A stretch of 56,243 bases of DNA from Anaerolineaceae bacterium (GCA_002699125.1 PABI01000149.1:1-56243); one strand, 5' to 3'; positions 1 to 9,079 are shown, numbered from the stretch's first letter. Notes: a model not told the origin generated them from the letters alone. Program-made: numbers and translations.

Positions 1-102
1 ACTGTGCTTTTGGATTCTTGGTTTGCTTTTTTCATACGTGAATTGTAGCCAATTTCTGGCTTGACAACTCACAAAATAGCTTAACTTGTAACTGATGGGC
101 TG

Positions 103-702
103 ATGGACAACTTGGATTTGGCTGAAGTCATTTTGGCGGGTCACTCTTTTGGCGGGCTGCTTACCTGTTACCTGACGGCTAACTTTCCGCAGCGCGTCAG
201 TAAATGCGTCGTGATGGATTCCGGCTTTATGCACCCCAGCGTCAAGGAAATCATTAAACCATCGCTGGATCGGCTGGGTCAGCGCATTCCGTCCTGGGAA
301 GCGTACCGGGACGCCGTGAAAAGCTCAGCTTATTGGCAGGGGTATTGGGATACGGCCGTAGAAAATTACTACCACGCCGACGTACAAACCAACCACGATG
401 GCTCTGTTCAGGCTCGTTCGCGCCCTACGGCCATTGCCGAGGCCATCGACAAAGCCCTGGCCGAGCCGTGGGAATCAATATTTGGTCAAGTACAGCAGCC
501 CACCCTCATGCTGCACGCGCTCGGGCCGTTTGGTGGACCTGGTGCCATGCCCGTGCTGCCCGCCGCCCAGGCGAAGGAAACGGTGAACGCTCTGCCTAAC
601 GGCCGTTACAAAGCCGTACCCGGCAACCACATGACAATGCTCTTTGGCGACAACGCAGAAACAGTGGCCCAGGAAATCATGACCTTTTTAGAAGAATGCT
701 AA
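103..702 (+). CDS. Alpha/beta hydrolase, N-terminally truncated
   Basis: The 199-residue product starts almost at the nucleophile elbow GHSFGG (residues 13-18, nucleophile Ser15). A late His (about residue 176, in PGNHMTM) fits the catalytic His of the alpha/beta-hydrolase fold. Family members normally carry 70-90 residues before the elbow, forming the first strands and the oxyanion region. Here the frame is closed upstream by stops at 46-48 and 82-84, and the other two frames of bases 1-102 show no hydrolase-like sequence. The gene is therefore probably a 5'-deleted remnant, or its true 5' end has been rearranged. It precedes the acyl-CoA synthetase cluster; the substrate cannot be inferred. 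Confidence 0.65.
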   Translation: MDNLDLAEVILAGHSFGGLLTCYLTANFPQRVSKCVVMDSGFMHPSVKEIIKPSLDRLGQRIPSWEAYRDAVKSSAYWQGYWDTAVENYYHADVQTNHDGSVQARSRPTAIAEAIDKALAEPWESIFGQVQQPTLMLHALGPFGGPGAMPVLPAAQAKETVNALPNGRYKAVPGNHMTMLFGDNAETVAQEIMTFLEEC

Positions 703-710
703 GGAAGGGT

Positions 711-778
711 ACGCTGATGAACGCGGATAAACGCAGATTTGCCAACAAAAAATCAGCGTAATCTGCGTTCATCAGCGT
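711..778. repeat. Intergenic inverted repeat, 'acgctgat' family
   Basis: The left arm begins acgctgatgaacgc and the right arm ends gcgttcatcagcgt, so the element folds into a long hairpin. It fills the gap between the hydrolase stop and the acyl-CoA synthetase start. The same family recurs at 20112, 30276, 32927 (one arm) and 52375. Confidence 0.75.
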
Positions 779-799
779 CCTATTAACTTTTTACTTTTT

Positions 800-2323
800 A
801 TGGACGCAAGCAACTTACTCAGCAAACGAGCCGAATTAACCCCCGACCGGGTGGCGCTGCGCGAAGTGGCTACCGGGCAAAGCTACACCTTTGCCCAGCT
901 TAACGCACGGGTTAACCGGGCCTGCCACTTTTTGCGCCACAAGCTGGGCGTGCAAAAAGGGGACGTGGTCTCATTGCTGGCGCACAACAGTGTTGTCACC
1001 ATCGACTTGCTGTATGCCGCGATGAAAATCGGGGCAATTTTTGCGCCGCTGAACTGGCGGCTGGTGGCTGAAGAACTTGTCTACATTGTGCAAGACTGTG
1101 GCTCAAAGGTGCTCATTTGCGGGCCAGAATTTAGCCAGACGTTGGCCGAAATGCTGCCCCAGATTGACGTACCCCATTTGGTCAGCGTGGAGGGGGCGGA
1201 AGTTGCCAACACCTGGATCTACGAGAAAGAATTGGCGGCGGCGGATGAGATGGAACCAGAACGGCCGTTCCTCTCCCCCGAAGACACCGCCTGCATTTTG
1301 TACACCTCCGGCACCACCGGCAAGCCTAAAGGGGCCATGATTCCTCACCGGCAAATTGTGTGGAACGCCATCAATACCGTCATTAGCTGGGGGCTAACGC
1401 AAGACGACATCTCGCCCATCTTCACGCCCATGTTCCACTCCGGCGGGCTGTTTGTCTTTTTGACGCCGTTGTTTTACGTGGGCGGCCGCATTGTGCTGCT
1501 GCGCGAGTTTGACGCGGTGGAAACGCTGCGCGTGGTCGCCGCCGAAAAATGCACCGTCCTGCTAGGCGTGCCTACCATTTTCCAGATGTGGCTCAATACA
1601 CCGGAGCTGGCCCGAACCGATTTCAGCCACATTCGCTGGTTTATCAGCGGTGGCGCGCCCTGCCCGGTGTCACTCATTACGGCGTGGCGGCAGGCCACAG
1701 GCAAACCGTTTCGGCAAGGCTACGGCCTCACCGAAGTAGGTACCAACTGCTTCAGCATGTGCGATGACGATCCGGAAAAGAAGCCGGGCACGGTGGGCAA
1801 GCCTATTTTTCACAGTGAGATGAAGCTGGTGGATGAAAACGGCCGTTCCATCTCCCCTAACCAAACCGGCGAACTGCTTATCAAAGGGCCTCACGTCACC
1901 ACCGGCTACTGGAACAATCCACAAGCCACCGCCGAGGCGCTGCGCGACGGCTGGTTCCACACCGGCGACATGGCCCGCCAGGACGAGGATGGCTATTTCT
2001 ACATCGCCGGGCGGTTTAAGGACATGATCATCAGTGGCGGTGAAAACGTGTACGCCGCCGAAGTAGAAGCCATATTTGTCGCCCATGAAGCGGTGGCCGA
2101 CGCGGCGCTCATCGGCCAGCCGGATGAAAAATGGGGCGAAGTGGGCGTGATGGTGGTGGTGTTGAACAACGGCCGTACCGTCAGCGCAGCCGATTTACTC
2201 AGCTACTGCCAGGGCAGACTGGCCCGCTACAAAATTCCCAAACGCATCATCTTCACTGACGCCCTACCCTATTCGCCCTACGGCAAAGTCATCAAAGCAC
2301 AGCTTAAGGAAATTTTGGATTAA
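800..2323 (+). CDS. AMP-forming acyl-CoA synthetase (class I adenylate-forming)
   Basis: Cytosolic enzyme that activates a carboxylic acid to acyl-AMP and then acyl-CoA. All core motifs of the ANL superfamily are visible: the P-loop YTSGTTGKPKG (about 168-178), GYGLTE (307-312), TGD with the following GRFKDMI hinge region (388-410), and the C-terminal YGKVIK whose Lys496 is the expected adenylation lysine. The length of 507 aa is normal for medium/long-chain or aromatic acyl-CoA ligases. A second 507-aa paralogue lies downstream at 3286, and a hydrolase sits between the two. No clear Shine-Dalgarno precedes the ATG, which directly follows a hairpin element. The acyl specificity cannot be read from the sequence. 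Confidence 0.9.
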   Translation: MDASNLLSKRAELTPDRVALREVATGQSYTFAQLNARVNRACHFLRHKLGVQKGDVVSLLAHNSVVTIDLLYAAMKIGAIFAPLNWRLVAEELVYIVQDCGSKVLICGPEFSQTLAEMLPQIDVPHLVSVEGAEVANTWIYEKELAAADEMEPERPFLSPEDTACILYTSGTTGKPKGAMIPHRQIVWNAINTVISWGLTQDDISPIFTPMFHSGGLFVFLTPLFYVGGRIVLLREFDAVETLRVVAAEKCTVLLGVPTIFQMWLNTPELARTDFSHIRWFISGGAPCPVSLITAWRQATGKPFRQGYGLTEVGTNCFSMCDDDPEKKPGTVGKPIFHSEMKLVDENGRSISPNQTGELLIKGPHVTTGYWNNPQATAEALRDGWFHTGDMARQDEDGYFYIAGRFKDMIISGGENVYAAEVEAIFVAHEAVADAALIGQPDEKWGEVGVMVVVLNNGRTVSAADLLSYCQGRLARYKIPKRIIFTDALPYSPYGKVIKAQLKEILD

Positions 2324-2327
2324 TAGG

Positions 2328-2384
2328 ACACAGATTAACGCAGACGAACACAGATAAAAGAAAGAAATCTGTGTTCATCTGTGT
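2328..2384. repeat. Intergenic inverted repeat, 'cacagat' family
   Basis: acacagattaacgcagac on the left is mirrored by atctgtgttcatctgtgt on the right. An artificial ATG inside the right arm (2371) would extend the next gene by 11 residues; I reject that start because the extension is repeat sequence. Confidence 0.7.
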
Positions 2385-2403
2385 AAAAAAATTAAGGCAC
2401 ACA

Positions 2404-3213
2404 ATGGCAAAAGTAACCGCTAACGGCATCACAATGGCATACGAAATCGAAGGCAGCGGACCACCGCTGGTGTTGGTGGCCGGGCTGGGCTACAGTCGCT
2501 GGATGTGGCACAAGATGGTGCCCGGACTGGCCGAAAATTTTACCGTGCTGCACTACGACAACCGGGGCGTGGGCGAAACAGACAAACCTTCCGGGCCGTA
2601 CAACGCTCAACTGCTGGCCGAGGATTTGTGCTGTTTGCTGGAGGCGCTGAGGATTGAAAAGACGGCCGTATTTGGACATTCGATGGGCGGCTTTGTGGCC
2701 CAGGCATTTGCCCTGGCTTACCCAGAAAAACTCAGCAAGCTCATTTTGTCCGCCACCAATTTTGGCGGTCCGCGCCACGTGCCGGTGACGCAGGAGGCAC
2801 TCGCCGTGCTCATGGACACCACCAGCGAGCCGCTCGCCCGCCTGCGCAACGGCATTCTGATTAGCTGCGCCGCGGGTTTTGCCGAACGCCAGCCGGAGAT
2901 CGTAGAAGAGTGGGTCAATTACCGCGCCAACCACCCCATCGATCCGGCCGGCTACCAGGCGCAAATGGGTGTGGGCTTGTCGCTCATGTCGGAAGAAGCG
3001 TGTTTTGAGCACAAGCTGGCGGCCGTCACCGCGCCCACGCTCATCTTGTCCGGCGGGGAAGACAAGGTGGTGCCGCCCGCCAATGTGGAGTTGCTGGCCG
3101 AAGCGATTCCCCATGCCGAGACAGCTATCATCGACCAGGCCGGGCACTTTTTCCCATTTGAACAGCCGGAAACGGCCGTAACCATCGTCACCAAATTTTT
3201 ACAAGCTGAATAA
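2404..3213 (+). CDS. Alpha/beta hydrolase
   Basis: 269-residue cytosolic alpha/beta-hydrolase. The nucleophile elbow GHSMGG is at 91-96 (Ser93), the acid is probably Asp220 in GGEDKVVP, and the catalytic His is His248 in QAGHFF. The DNRGVGETDKP segment after strand 4 is typical of the carboxylesterase/3-oxoadipate enol-lactonase-like group (PcaD/MhpC). The ATG at 2404 was chosen because upstream in-frame codons lie in a hairpin repeat. It sits between two acyl-CoA synthetases and may hydrolyse an ester or lactone whose acid they activate (inference). Confidence 0.85.
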   Translation: MAKVTANGITMAYEIEGSGPPLVLVAGLGYSRWMWHKMVPGLAENFTVLHYDNRGVGETDKPSGPYNAQLLAEDLCCLLEALRIEKTAVFGHSMGGFVAQAFALAYPEKLSKLILSATNFGGPRHVPVTQEALAVLMDTTSEPLARLRNGILISCAAGFAERQPEIVEEWVNYRANHPIDPAGYQAQMGVGLSLMSEEACFEHKLAAVTAPTLILSGGEDKVVPPANVELLAEAIPHAETAIIDQAGHFFPFEQPETAVTIVTKFLQAE

Positions 3214-3285
3214 TCCACAGATTGGCGCAAATTGCGCGCAGATTTTTCTTCACGCCTATGCGTGAACCATTTAACAGGCAAGATC

Positions 3286-4809
3286 ATGTATCACTTTGAT
3301 TGGATTCAGCGACACGCTGAACGCACCCCAAACAAACTAGCACTTGTAGACGCCCACAGCGGACAGCAGTTCACCTATGCCCAGTTCAATGAGCGGGCCA
3401 ACCGGCTGGCGCACTTTTTTGCACACAAGCTTGGCTTGCAAACGGGCGATCGCGTCTCTATTTTGGCCCACAACAGCGCCGACTATTACGTCGTCCTGTT
3501 TGCCTGCGCCAAAAGCGGCACCATTTTGAACACGCTCAACTGGCGGCTGTCGGTATCGGAACTGGAATACATCCTCAACGACTGCCAACCAAAGGCAATT
3601 ATTGTGGATGAGGCGTTTGCGGAAACGGCCGTATCTCTCCAAAAAACCGTGCAAATTGACCATTGGCTCACCCTGGGCCATGAAGCCGCAGGCGGTGGCT
3701 GGACCTACGAAGCTGCCCTTGCCGCAGGCGACCCGGCAGGCGTGCCCGAGCCGCGCCTGCGCTACGAAGATACCTGGGCCATTTTGTACACTAGCGGCAC
3801 CACCGGCCGCCCCAAAGGCGCACAGGTAACCTACGGCAACTTTTTCTACAACGCCATCGGCATGGGTCAGGCCATCGATTTGTCGTCGCGGGATGTGAAT
3901 TTGAACGTGCTGCCCTGCTTCCACGCGGGTGGACTGGGGCTGTACGCCGGACCAATTTTCCACACGGGCGGCACCCTGGTAGTGATGCGCCAGTTCGAGC
4001 CAGACAAACTGCTCCAGCTCATCGAGCAGTGGCAGGTGAGCGTACTTTTACTCGTCCCCGCCATTTATTTGATGCTGGCGCAAACGGCCGATTTCACCAA
4101 GTACGATCTCAGCAGCGTGCGCAGCTGGGCCAGCGGCGGTTCCTCCTTGCCTCCGGCGGTGGTGCACGATTACGCCAGCCGGGGCATCATCATTCAGCAG
4201 GGCTTTGGCATGACGGAAACCGGACCAACAGTTTTCCTCATCCCTGAGGCAGATGCCGTACGCAAGGCTGGCTCCGTGGGCAAGCCGGTGCTGCACACCG
4301 ACGTCTGCATCATGGACCGCGAGGGTAATTTGCTGGGACCCAACGAAGTGGGCGAACTGTGTATTCGCGGTGGCAATGTGACTACCGGCTATTGGAACCT
4401 GCCCGAAGCCACGGCCGAAGCGCTGCGCGGCGGCTGGCTGCACTCCGGCGACGCGGCGATGTATGATGAGGAAGGCTTCTACACAATTGTCGATCGCTGG
4501 AAGGATATGTTCATCTCCGGCGGCGAAAACGTCTACCCGGCCGAAGTAGAAAATGTGATTTACCAGCATCCGAGCGTGGCGGAAACGGCCGTTATCGGCA
4601 TCCCCGATCCCAAATGGCAGGAGGTAGGGCTGGCGCTGGTCGTCGTCAAAGAAGGTGCGGCACTCACCGAGCAGGAACTCATTGATTTTTGCCAGGGCAA
4701 GCTGGCCCGCTTCAAGATTCCCAAGCAGGTGCGCTTTATGAAAGCGCTGCCGCGTACGGCCGCGGGCAAAGTCCTCAAGCGTGAACTGCGCGAGATGGTG
4801 ACTGATTAG
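3286..4809 (+). CDS. AMP-forming acyl-CoA synthetase, second paralogue
   Basis: 507 residues, the same length as the paralogue at 800. Motifs: YTSGTTGRPKG (about 168-178), GFGMTETG, SGD followed by DRWKDMFISGGENVYP, and TAAGKVLK with the catalytic lysine near 495. The start at 3286 (MYHFDWIQ) aligns with the paralogue's N terminus; the 18 codons upstream fall in repeat-like sequence (ttgcgcgcagattttt). Divergence from the first copy suggests that the two ligases act on different acyl substrates of one pathway rather than being a recent duplication. Pathway assignment rests on the flanking hydratase and importer genes. Confidence 0.9.
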   Translation: MYHFDWIQRHAERTPNKLALVDAHSGQQFTYAQFNERANRLAHFFAHKLGLQTGDRVSILAHNSADYYVVLFACAKSGTILNTLNWRLSVSELEYILNDCQPKAIIVDEAFAETAVSLQKTVQIDHWLTLGHEAAGGGWTYEAALAAGDPAGVPEPRLRYEDTWAILYTSGTTGRPKGAQVTYGNFFYNAIGMGQAIDLSSRDVNLNVLPCFHAGGLGLYAGPIFHTGGTLVVMRQFEPDKLLQLIEQWQVSVLLLVPAIYLMLAQTADFTKYDLSSVRSWASGGSSLPPAVVHDYASRGIIIQQGFGMTETGPTVFLIPEADAVRKAGSVGKPVLHTDVCIMDREGNLLGPNEVGELCIRGGNVTTGYWNLPEATAEALRGGWLHSGDAAMYDEEGFYTIVDRWKDMFISGGENVYPAEVENVIYQHPSVAETAVIGIPDPKWQEVGLALVVVKEGAALTEQELIDFCQGKLARFKIPKQVRFMKALPRTAAGKVLKRELREMVTD

Positions 4810-4815
4810 AAATGG

Positions 4816-4965
4816 GACACGGATGACTCAACTGAAAAAACCACAGATTGCGCAGATTACACAGATTTTTTTCTCTGAACAATCCGGCAACTTCGCGCCT
4901 TTGCGTGAGTTTTTTCAGCAAATTCAAGGTTAAACACAGATAAGTGCAAACTATCAGCGTTTAAA
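4816..4965. repeat. Degenerate hairpin-word intergenic region
   Basis: The gap holds mixed words of the 'cacagatt/gcagatt' and 'tttgcgtgag' types (ccacagattgcgcagatt, cgcctttgcgtgag). The arms are too worn to pair cleanly. No gene is seen in it. Confidence 0.4.
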
Positions 4966-4971
4966 AATGAT

Positions 4972-5358
4972 ATGAATTCAGATTCGGTAACAATCATTCA
5001 GGAGCAGAAAACGTTCACCCAGGCGGAGTTCGACGCCTTTGCCCGGCTGAGCGGGGATGACAACCCGATTCATGTCGATCCTGAATTTTCGGCACGGACG
5101 CGCTTTGGCCGCACGGTGGCCCACGGGATGCTGCTTTACAGCGTCATCTGCGGCGCGATTAGCCGCCATTTTCCCGGCGCGGTACAGCTCTCGCAGGAGT
5201 TGATGTTCCCGGCGCCCACCTTCGCCAATGAGCCGATGACGCTGGACATCCAGATTTTAGAGCGAGACGAGGCCACAGCGCAGGTACGGCTCTTAACCGA
5301 GATTAGAAACCCGGCAGGCGACGTGACCCTGTCCGGAGAGACGGTGATTTTGTTATGA
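4972..5358 (+). CDS. MaoC-like (R)-specific enoyl-CoA hydratase
   Basis: 128-residue hotdog-fold protein of the MaoC/PhaJ type. The active-site signature SGDDNPIHVD is intact (Asp30 and His34 as the expected catalytic pair), followed by the FGRTVAHGML helix. It would hydrate trans-2-enoyl-CoA to (R)-3-hydroxyacyl-CoA. The stop overlaps the ATG of the next gene in an ATGA junction, so the three genes 4972-6532 are very probably translated from one mRNA. Confidence 0.85.
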   Translation: MNSDSVTIIQEQKTFTQAEFDAFARLSGDDNPIHVDPEFSARTRFGRTVAHGMLLYSVICGAISRHFPGAVQLSQELMFPAPTFANEPMTLDIQILERDEATAQVRLLTEIRNPAGDVTLSGETVILL

Positions 5359-6143
5359 CGCAGGCAGACGAACTGGTTTTGCTACATTTTGACGGGCCAA
5401 CGGCCGTTGTCACCCTCAACCGTCCCCAGCGGCACAACAGCCTGGTACCGGCCCTGCTGCAAAAAATGCTGGCTGTGCTGGCTGAAGTGGCGGCGGATGA
5501 ATCGGTGCGGGCGGTGGTTTTGCGAGCAAACGGCCGTTCCTTCTCCACCGGCGGCGATGCCCTGGGCTTTGTGCAGCATGCCGACGACATGGCAGCGTAC
5601 GCCCGGGAGATTGTCGGGCTGCTCAACCAGGTCATTCTGGCGCTGATCGATTTACCGGTGCCGGTGATTACGGCCGTTCACGGCATCGTCACCGGCGGGT
5701 CATTGGGCTTTATTTTGGGATCAGACATCATTTTGGTGGCCCCGGAAGCCAGCTTTGCGCCATTTTACAGCGAAGTTGGCCCCAGCCCGGACGGCGGCTG
5801 GGCGGTGCTGCTTCCCCTGGTGATTGGGCCGCGCCGGGCGGCGGAAGTTTTGTATTTGAACCAGGCGATTGCGGCGGAAACGGCCGTATCCTGGGGTCTG
5901 GCCAATCGCGTGGTGGCGGCTGACCAAATTCAGGCCGAAGCGATGAACATCGCCACTGCCATCGCCGCTAAAAAACACGGCAGCATTCGCCACACCAAAC
6001 GGCTGCTGCACCTGGACCGCGGAAAAATCGCGGCGCGATTAGGCACCGAGCTGGATCATTTTGTGCAGCAGATGGTCACCCCGGAAGCGATTGACGGCTT
6101 CCGTGATTTTGTGAACCAGCGGCGCAAAGCGGAGGTGGCATGA
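5355..6143 (+). CDS. Enoyl-CoA hydratase/isomerase (crotonase family)
   Basis: 262 residues, the usual crotonase length. The oxyanion-hole segments are GRSFSTGGD (60-68) and VHGIVTGGSLGF (108-119). The acidic active-site positions fall in FYSEVGPSPDGG (Glu140, Asp146), the pattern shared by hydratases and isomerases of the superfamily. It is joined to both neighbours by 4-nt ATGA overlaps. With MaoC-type proteins on each side it probably processes unsaturated acyl-CoA intermediates made by the adjacent ligases. The exact reaction (hydratase, isomerase or hydrolase) is not decided by the motifs. Confidence 0.85.
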   Translation: MTQADELVLLHFDGPTAVVTLNRPQRHNSLVPALLQKMLAVLAEVAADESVRAVVLRANGRSFSTGGDALGFVQHADDMAAYAREIVGLLNQVILALIDLPVPVITAVHGIVTGGSLGFILGSDIILVAPEASFAPFYSEVGPSPDGGWAVLLPLVIGPRRAAEVLYLNQAIAAETAVSWGLANRVVAADQIQAEAMNIATAIAAKKHGSIRHTKRLLHLDRGKIAARLGTELDHFVQQMVTPEAIDGFRDFVNQRRKAEVA

Positions 6144-6532
6144 ACCATCTTGCCGTGGGCCAGGAAGCCCGCGCCAGCCGCACCTTCACCGCCGACGATG
6201 TGGCCGCCTACCGGACACTGTCCGGCGATGCGGGGCTGGCCTTTGGTTCGGCAGAAAGTACTGCCACGGTGCCCGGCCCGCTGCTTAGCGGCATGTTTTC
6301 TGATTTGCTGGGAACCAAGCTGCCCGGGCGCGGCACCAACTGGCTGAAGCAGTCGCTGCACTTTACTGGTGTGGCAAACGTGGGTGAGCGGGTAACGGCC
6401 GTTGTGCAAATCACCCGCCTGCGTCCCGAAAAAGCGCTGGTCAACCTGCGCACTACCTGTGTAACCACCACCGGCACCGTCGTCTGTGAGGGCGAGGCGC
6501 TGGTATTGGTCAAAGACCTTGAGTCAAGCTGA
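6140..6532 (+). CDS. MaoC-like hotdog protein lacking the hydratase dyad
   Basis: 130 residues with a MaoC-like layout (FTADDVAAYRTLSGDAG, then GPLLSGMFSDLLG, then the strand LHFTGVANVGERVTAVV). The region that should read GDxNPxH reads GDAGLAFGSAESTATV, so the catalytic His is absent. By analogy with two-subunit hotdog hydratases it could be the non-catalytic partner of the 4972 protein, or an acyl-CoA binding or thioesterase-like protein (inference). The start overlaps the stop of the enoyl-CoA hydratase. Confidence 0.65.
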   Translation: MNHLAVGQEARASRTFTADDVAAYRTLSGDAGLAFGSAESTATVPGPLLSGMFSDLLGTKLPGRGTNWLKQSLHFTGVANVGERVTAVVQITRLRPEKALVNLRTTCVTTTGTVVCEGEALVLVKDLESS

Positions 6533-6645
6533 AAATTCGCTGTAATGGAGGTGTTTATGAGATGATGATCAAACAGAAAGGAAAATCCAATTCAGGCAAG
6601 AAAGAAGCTGTCCAAATACGTAAATTTTACGGAGGAAAGAAACCT

Positions 6646-8166
6646 ATGAAACGTCGAACAACTTTACTCACCCTTTTAATTCTTATGCTGGGGTTATCTT
6701 TTGTGCTGGCCGCCTGTGATGCTGCCACGGAAGATGCCATTAATGATGCCGCCCAGCAGGTGCAAGACGCTGCCGAAGAGCTGGCACCCACTGTGGAAGC
6801 CGCCGCTGAGGAATTGCAACCCACGGTAGAAGCGGCCGTTGAGGAACTTCAGCCAACGGTAGAAGCCGCTGTCGAAGAACTGGAGCCTACTGTGGAAGCG
6901 GCCGTTGAAGAAGCCACCGGCGGCGAAGAAGAAGAAATGACCGAAGAAGCGATGGCCGAACTCAGCTGTGAGGAGCCCATCAAAGTTGGCCTTATCACCG
7001 ATGAGACGGGTTCGCTGGCTATCTACGGTGCTCACGTGCTGCGCGGCTTCCCGCTCGGTATGGAATACGCGACCGGTGCTCCTGGCGTCGAGGGGGATGG
7101 CTACACCTCCTACATGCTCGATGGCTGCGAAATCCAGGTTTTTGTACGTGACGACCAGAGCAACCCGGAAACCACCGCCACCGTTGGCCGTGAACTGATT
7201 GAGGTAGAAGGCGTCGACTTCCTGGTAGGTACCGTTAGCTCCGGCGCTACCGCCACGCTGCAAGAGCTGGCTCGCGAAAACGAAGTGATCCACATCGCTG
7301 CTCCCGCCGCCGCCAACGACCTGACAGGCGTGACCTTCAACGAATACTCCTTCCGCACCAGCCGGAACAACTATCAGGATTCCGTCAACATGTGCGAATA
7401 CCTGGCCGATCAATACACCAACCTGGTGCAGATCGCCCCGGATTACTCGTTTGGTACCGGCAGTGCGGCCGCTTTCCGCGATGCCTGCACGCTTAATGGG
7501 GCCACCTTTGTTGCCGACGACATCTTCGCCCCGGCTGACACAACCGACTTTACACCCTACATGGACCCCATCTTTGATGCCATCGACAATGGCGCCGAAG
7601 CGCTCATCGTCACCTGGGCTGGTGGTGGTTTTGTGCCATTGCTGCAAGCTGCGACCGACTCGGGCGTACTGGATGAAATCCCGATGGCCGCGGGCTTTGT
7701 TGATAACGTTGTGATGCCGGCTTTCTTTGCCAACGCCATTGGTTCCACCAGCGGCATTCTGTACCATTACACCTTGCCAGACAACGAGATCAATGATTGG
7801 CTGGTTGAACAGACCCAGGCACAGTTTGAAACCTTCCCGGATCTGTTCGACGCCGATGCCATGAACGCCGCCATCCTGGTTGTTGAAGCAGTGAAGGCCA
7901 CCGGTGGTGACACCAGCGCCGACGCCCTGATTGACGCCATGGAAGGCATGGAATTTGAAGGGCCAAAAGGCACCATCACCATCCGTCCCGAAGATCACGT
8001 TGCGATTCAGGATATGTACATCGTTACACTGCTGAACGTGGACGATCCCGAGTTCAAATATTTTGAACTGGTAGAAACGAACCGGCCAGACGTTCCCTGT
8101 CTGCTGCCAGAAGAATTAGTTGACCGCTGTGGTGAATTGCCGATTGGCAGCCTGAGCGGCGAGTAG
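6646..8166 (+). CDS. Branched-chain amino acid-type ABC transporter substrate-binding lipoprotein
   Basis: Periplasmic-binding-protein type I receptor (LivJ/Peripla_BP_6 family) of a Liv-type importer; 506 residues from this start. The N terminus is a lipoprotein signal with lipobox VLAAC (Cys24), so it is membrane-anchored. Residues 43-86 hold four copies of an 11-residue repeat (EEL-PTVEAA), a probable helical spacer between anchor and ligand-binding domain. The binding domain starts near 110 (IKVGLITDETGSLAIYGAH). The ATG at 6646 has a strong Shine-Dalgarno (ggaggaa); an in-frame upstream ATG at 6562 would bury the signal peptide. The four genes downstream complete the transporter. Its ligand may be a carboxylate fed to the acyl-CoA ligases. 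Confidence 0.9.
   Translation: MKRRTTLLTLLILMLGLSFVLAACDAATEDAINDAAQQVQDAAEELAPTVEAAAEELQPTVEAAVEELQPTVEAAVEELEPTVEAAVEEATGGEEEEMTEEAMAELSCEEPIKVGLITDETGSLAIYGAHVLRGFPLGMEYATGAPGVEGDGYTSYMLDGCEIQVFVRDDQSNPETTATVGRELIEVEGVDFLVGTVSSGATATLQELARENEVIHIAAPAAANDLTGVTFNEYSFRTSRNNYQDSVNMCEYLADQYTNLVQIAPDYSFGTGSAAAFRDACTLNGATFVADDIFAPADTTDFTPYMDPIFDAIDNGAEALIVTWAGGGFVPLLQAATDSGVLDEIPMAAGFVDNVVMPAFFANAIGSTSGILYHYTLPDNEINDWLVEQTQAQFETFPDLFDADAMNAAILVVEAVKATGGDTSADALIDAMEGMEFEGPKGTITIRPEDHVAIQDMYIVTLLNVDDPEFKYFELVETNRPDVPCLLPEELVDRCGELPIGSLSGE
6772..6903 (+). repeat. 33-bp tandem repeat coding an 11-residue linker unit
   Basis: Four consecutive 33-nt units inside the substrate-binding lipoprotein encode EELxPTVEAA(A/V). 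The two later junctions contain GCGGCCGTTGA, a one-base variant of the genome palindrome ACGGCCGT. Confidence 0.85.
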
Positions 8167-8236
8167 TGACAAGTTGACAAGGTGACAAGGTGAAAAAGCT
8201 GTCACCTTGTCACCCCTTCACCCTGTCACCTTGTCA
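8167..8236. repeat. Intergenic inverted repeat, 'aaggtgaca' family
   Basis: Words tgacaaggtgacaaggtga on the left are answered by gtcaccttgtcac and ctgtcaccttgtca on the right. It lies immediately after the binding-protein stop and before livG, so it may attenuate transcription and give more binding protein than transporter (inference). Confidence 0.7.
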
Positions 8237-8253
8237 TGTAGTTGGGGAAACAA

Positions 8254-9024
8254 ATGCCAAACGAAATCATTCTGGAGTCACAAAACCTGCGCCGGGAGTT
8301 TGGTGCACTGGTAGCAGTGGATGATGTCAGTCTGCAAGTGACGGCTGGTTCGCTGCACTCCATCATTGGGCCAAACGGCGCAGGCAAAACCACCTTTTTT
8401 AACTTGCTCAGCGGGAATATCCCCCCGACCAGCGGGCGCGTATTACTAAGAGGTAAGAACATTACAAATTTGCCCCTGCACAAGACGGCACATTTGGGAA
8501 TCGGCCGTTCTTTCCAGATCACCAATATTTTCCCGAATCTGACAGTGCTGGAAAATATTCGTTTGGCGGCACAAGCCTTGGGACGAGACAACTTTCGGCT
8601 GTTCCGCTCCCATCGTGCCTTTACCAAATATGAAGACCGCGCCTGGGAAGTGATTGAACAGGTTGGGCTGGCGGATGAGGCAATGCTGTTGGCCCGCACC
8701 CTGCCGCACGGGGCACAGCGCAAGCTGGAGCTGGGCATGATTCTGGCCCCGGACCCGGAAATCCTGCTGCTGGATGAACCCACCGCCGGTATGGCTTCCG
8801 AGCAGGTGCCGGAGCTGATGGCGCTTATCCAGAAAATCCAGGCGGCAGGCCACAAAACCGTAATGCTGGTAGAGCACAACATGAACGTGGTCATGAACGT
8901 GTCGGACACGATCACGGTGATGCACCACGGCGGCGTTTTGGCCGAGGGCACCCCTGCTGAAATATCGGCCAATGAAACGGTGCAGACAGCTTATTTAGGT
9001 CATCTCTATGAAGAAACCTCCTGA
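8254..9024 (+). CDS. livG: Branched-chain amino acid-type ABC transporter ATPase (LivG-like)
   Basis: One of the two cytoplasmic ATPases of the Liv-type importer. Walker A GPNGAGKTT (about 39-47 from the chosen start), the family insertion NIFPNLTVLENI, Walker B EILLLDEPTAGM, and H-loop VMLVEHNM are present. The signature loop reads LPHGAQRKLE instead of the usual LSxGQQR, an unusual Ser-to-Pro and Gly-context change. The start is either TTG 8242 or ATG 8254; I prefer the ATG, with gggg a few bases upstream. The length of 256 aa is normal. Confidence 0.88.
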   Translation: MPNEIILESQNLRREFGALVAVDDVSLQVTAGSLHSIIGPNGAGKTTFFNLLSGNIPPTSGRVLLRGKNITNLPLHKTAHLGIGRSFQITNIFPNLTVLENIRLAAQALGRDNFRLFRSHRAFTKYEDRAWEVIEQVGLADEAMLLARTLPHGAQRKLELGMILAPDPEILLLDEPTAGMASEQVPELMALIQKIQAAGHKTVMLVEHNMNVVMNVSDTITVMHHGGVLAEGTPAEISANETVQTAYLGHLYEETS

Positions 9025-9079
9025 GTTTGGCTGGATCGAATTTTTGTCTCGCCGGCAGGCATGTTGGTTTTTGTAGTTC

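Noticed and set aside
6694..7998. 434-residue frame opposite the substrate-binding lipoprotein
   Set aside because: Antisense shadow of a strongly supported gene, Gly/His/Phe-rich with no recognisable domain.
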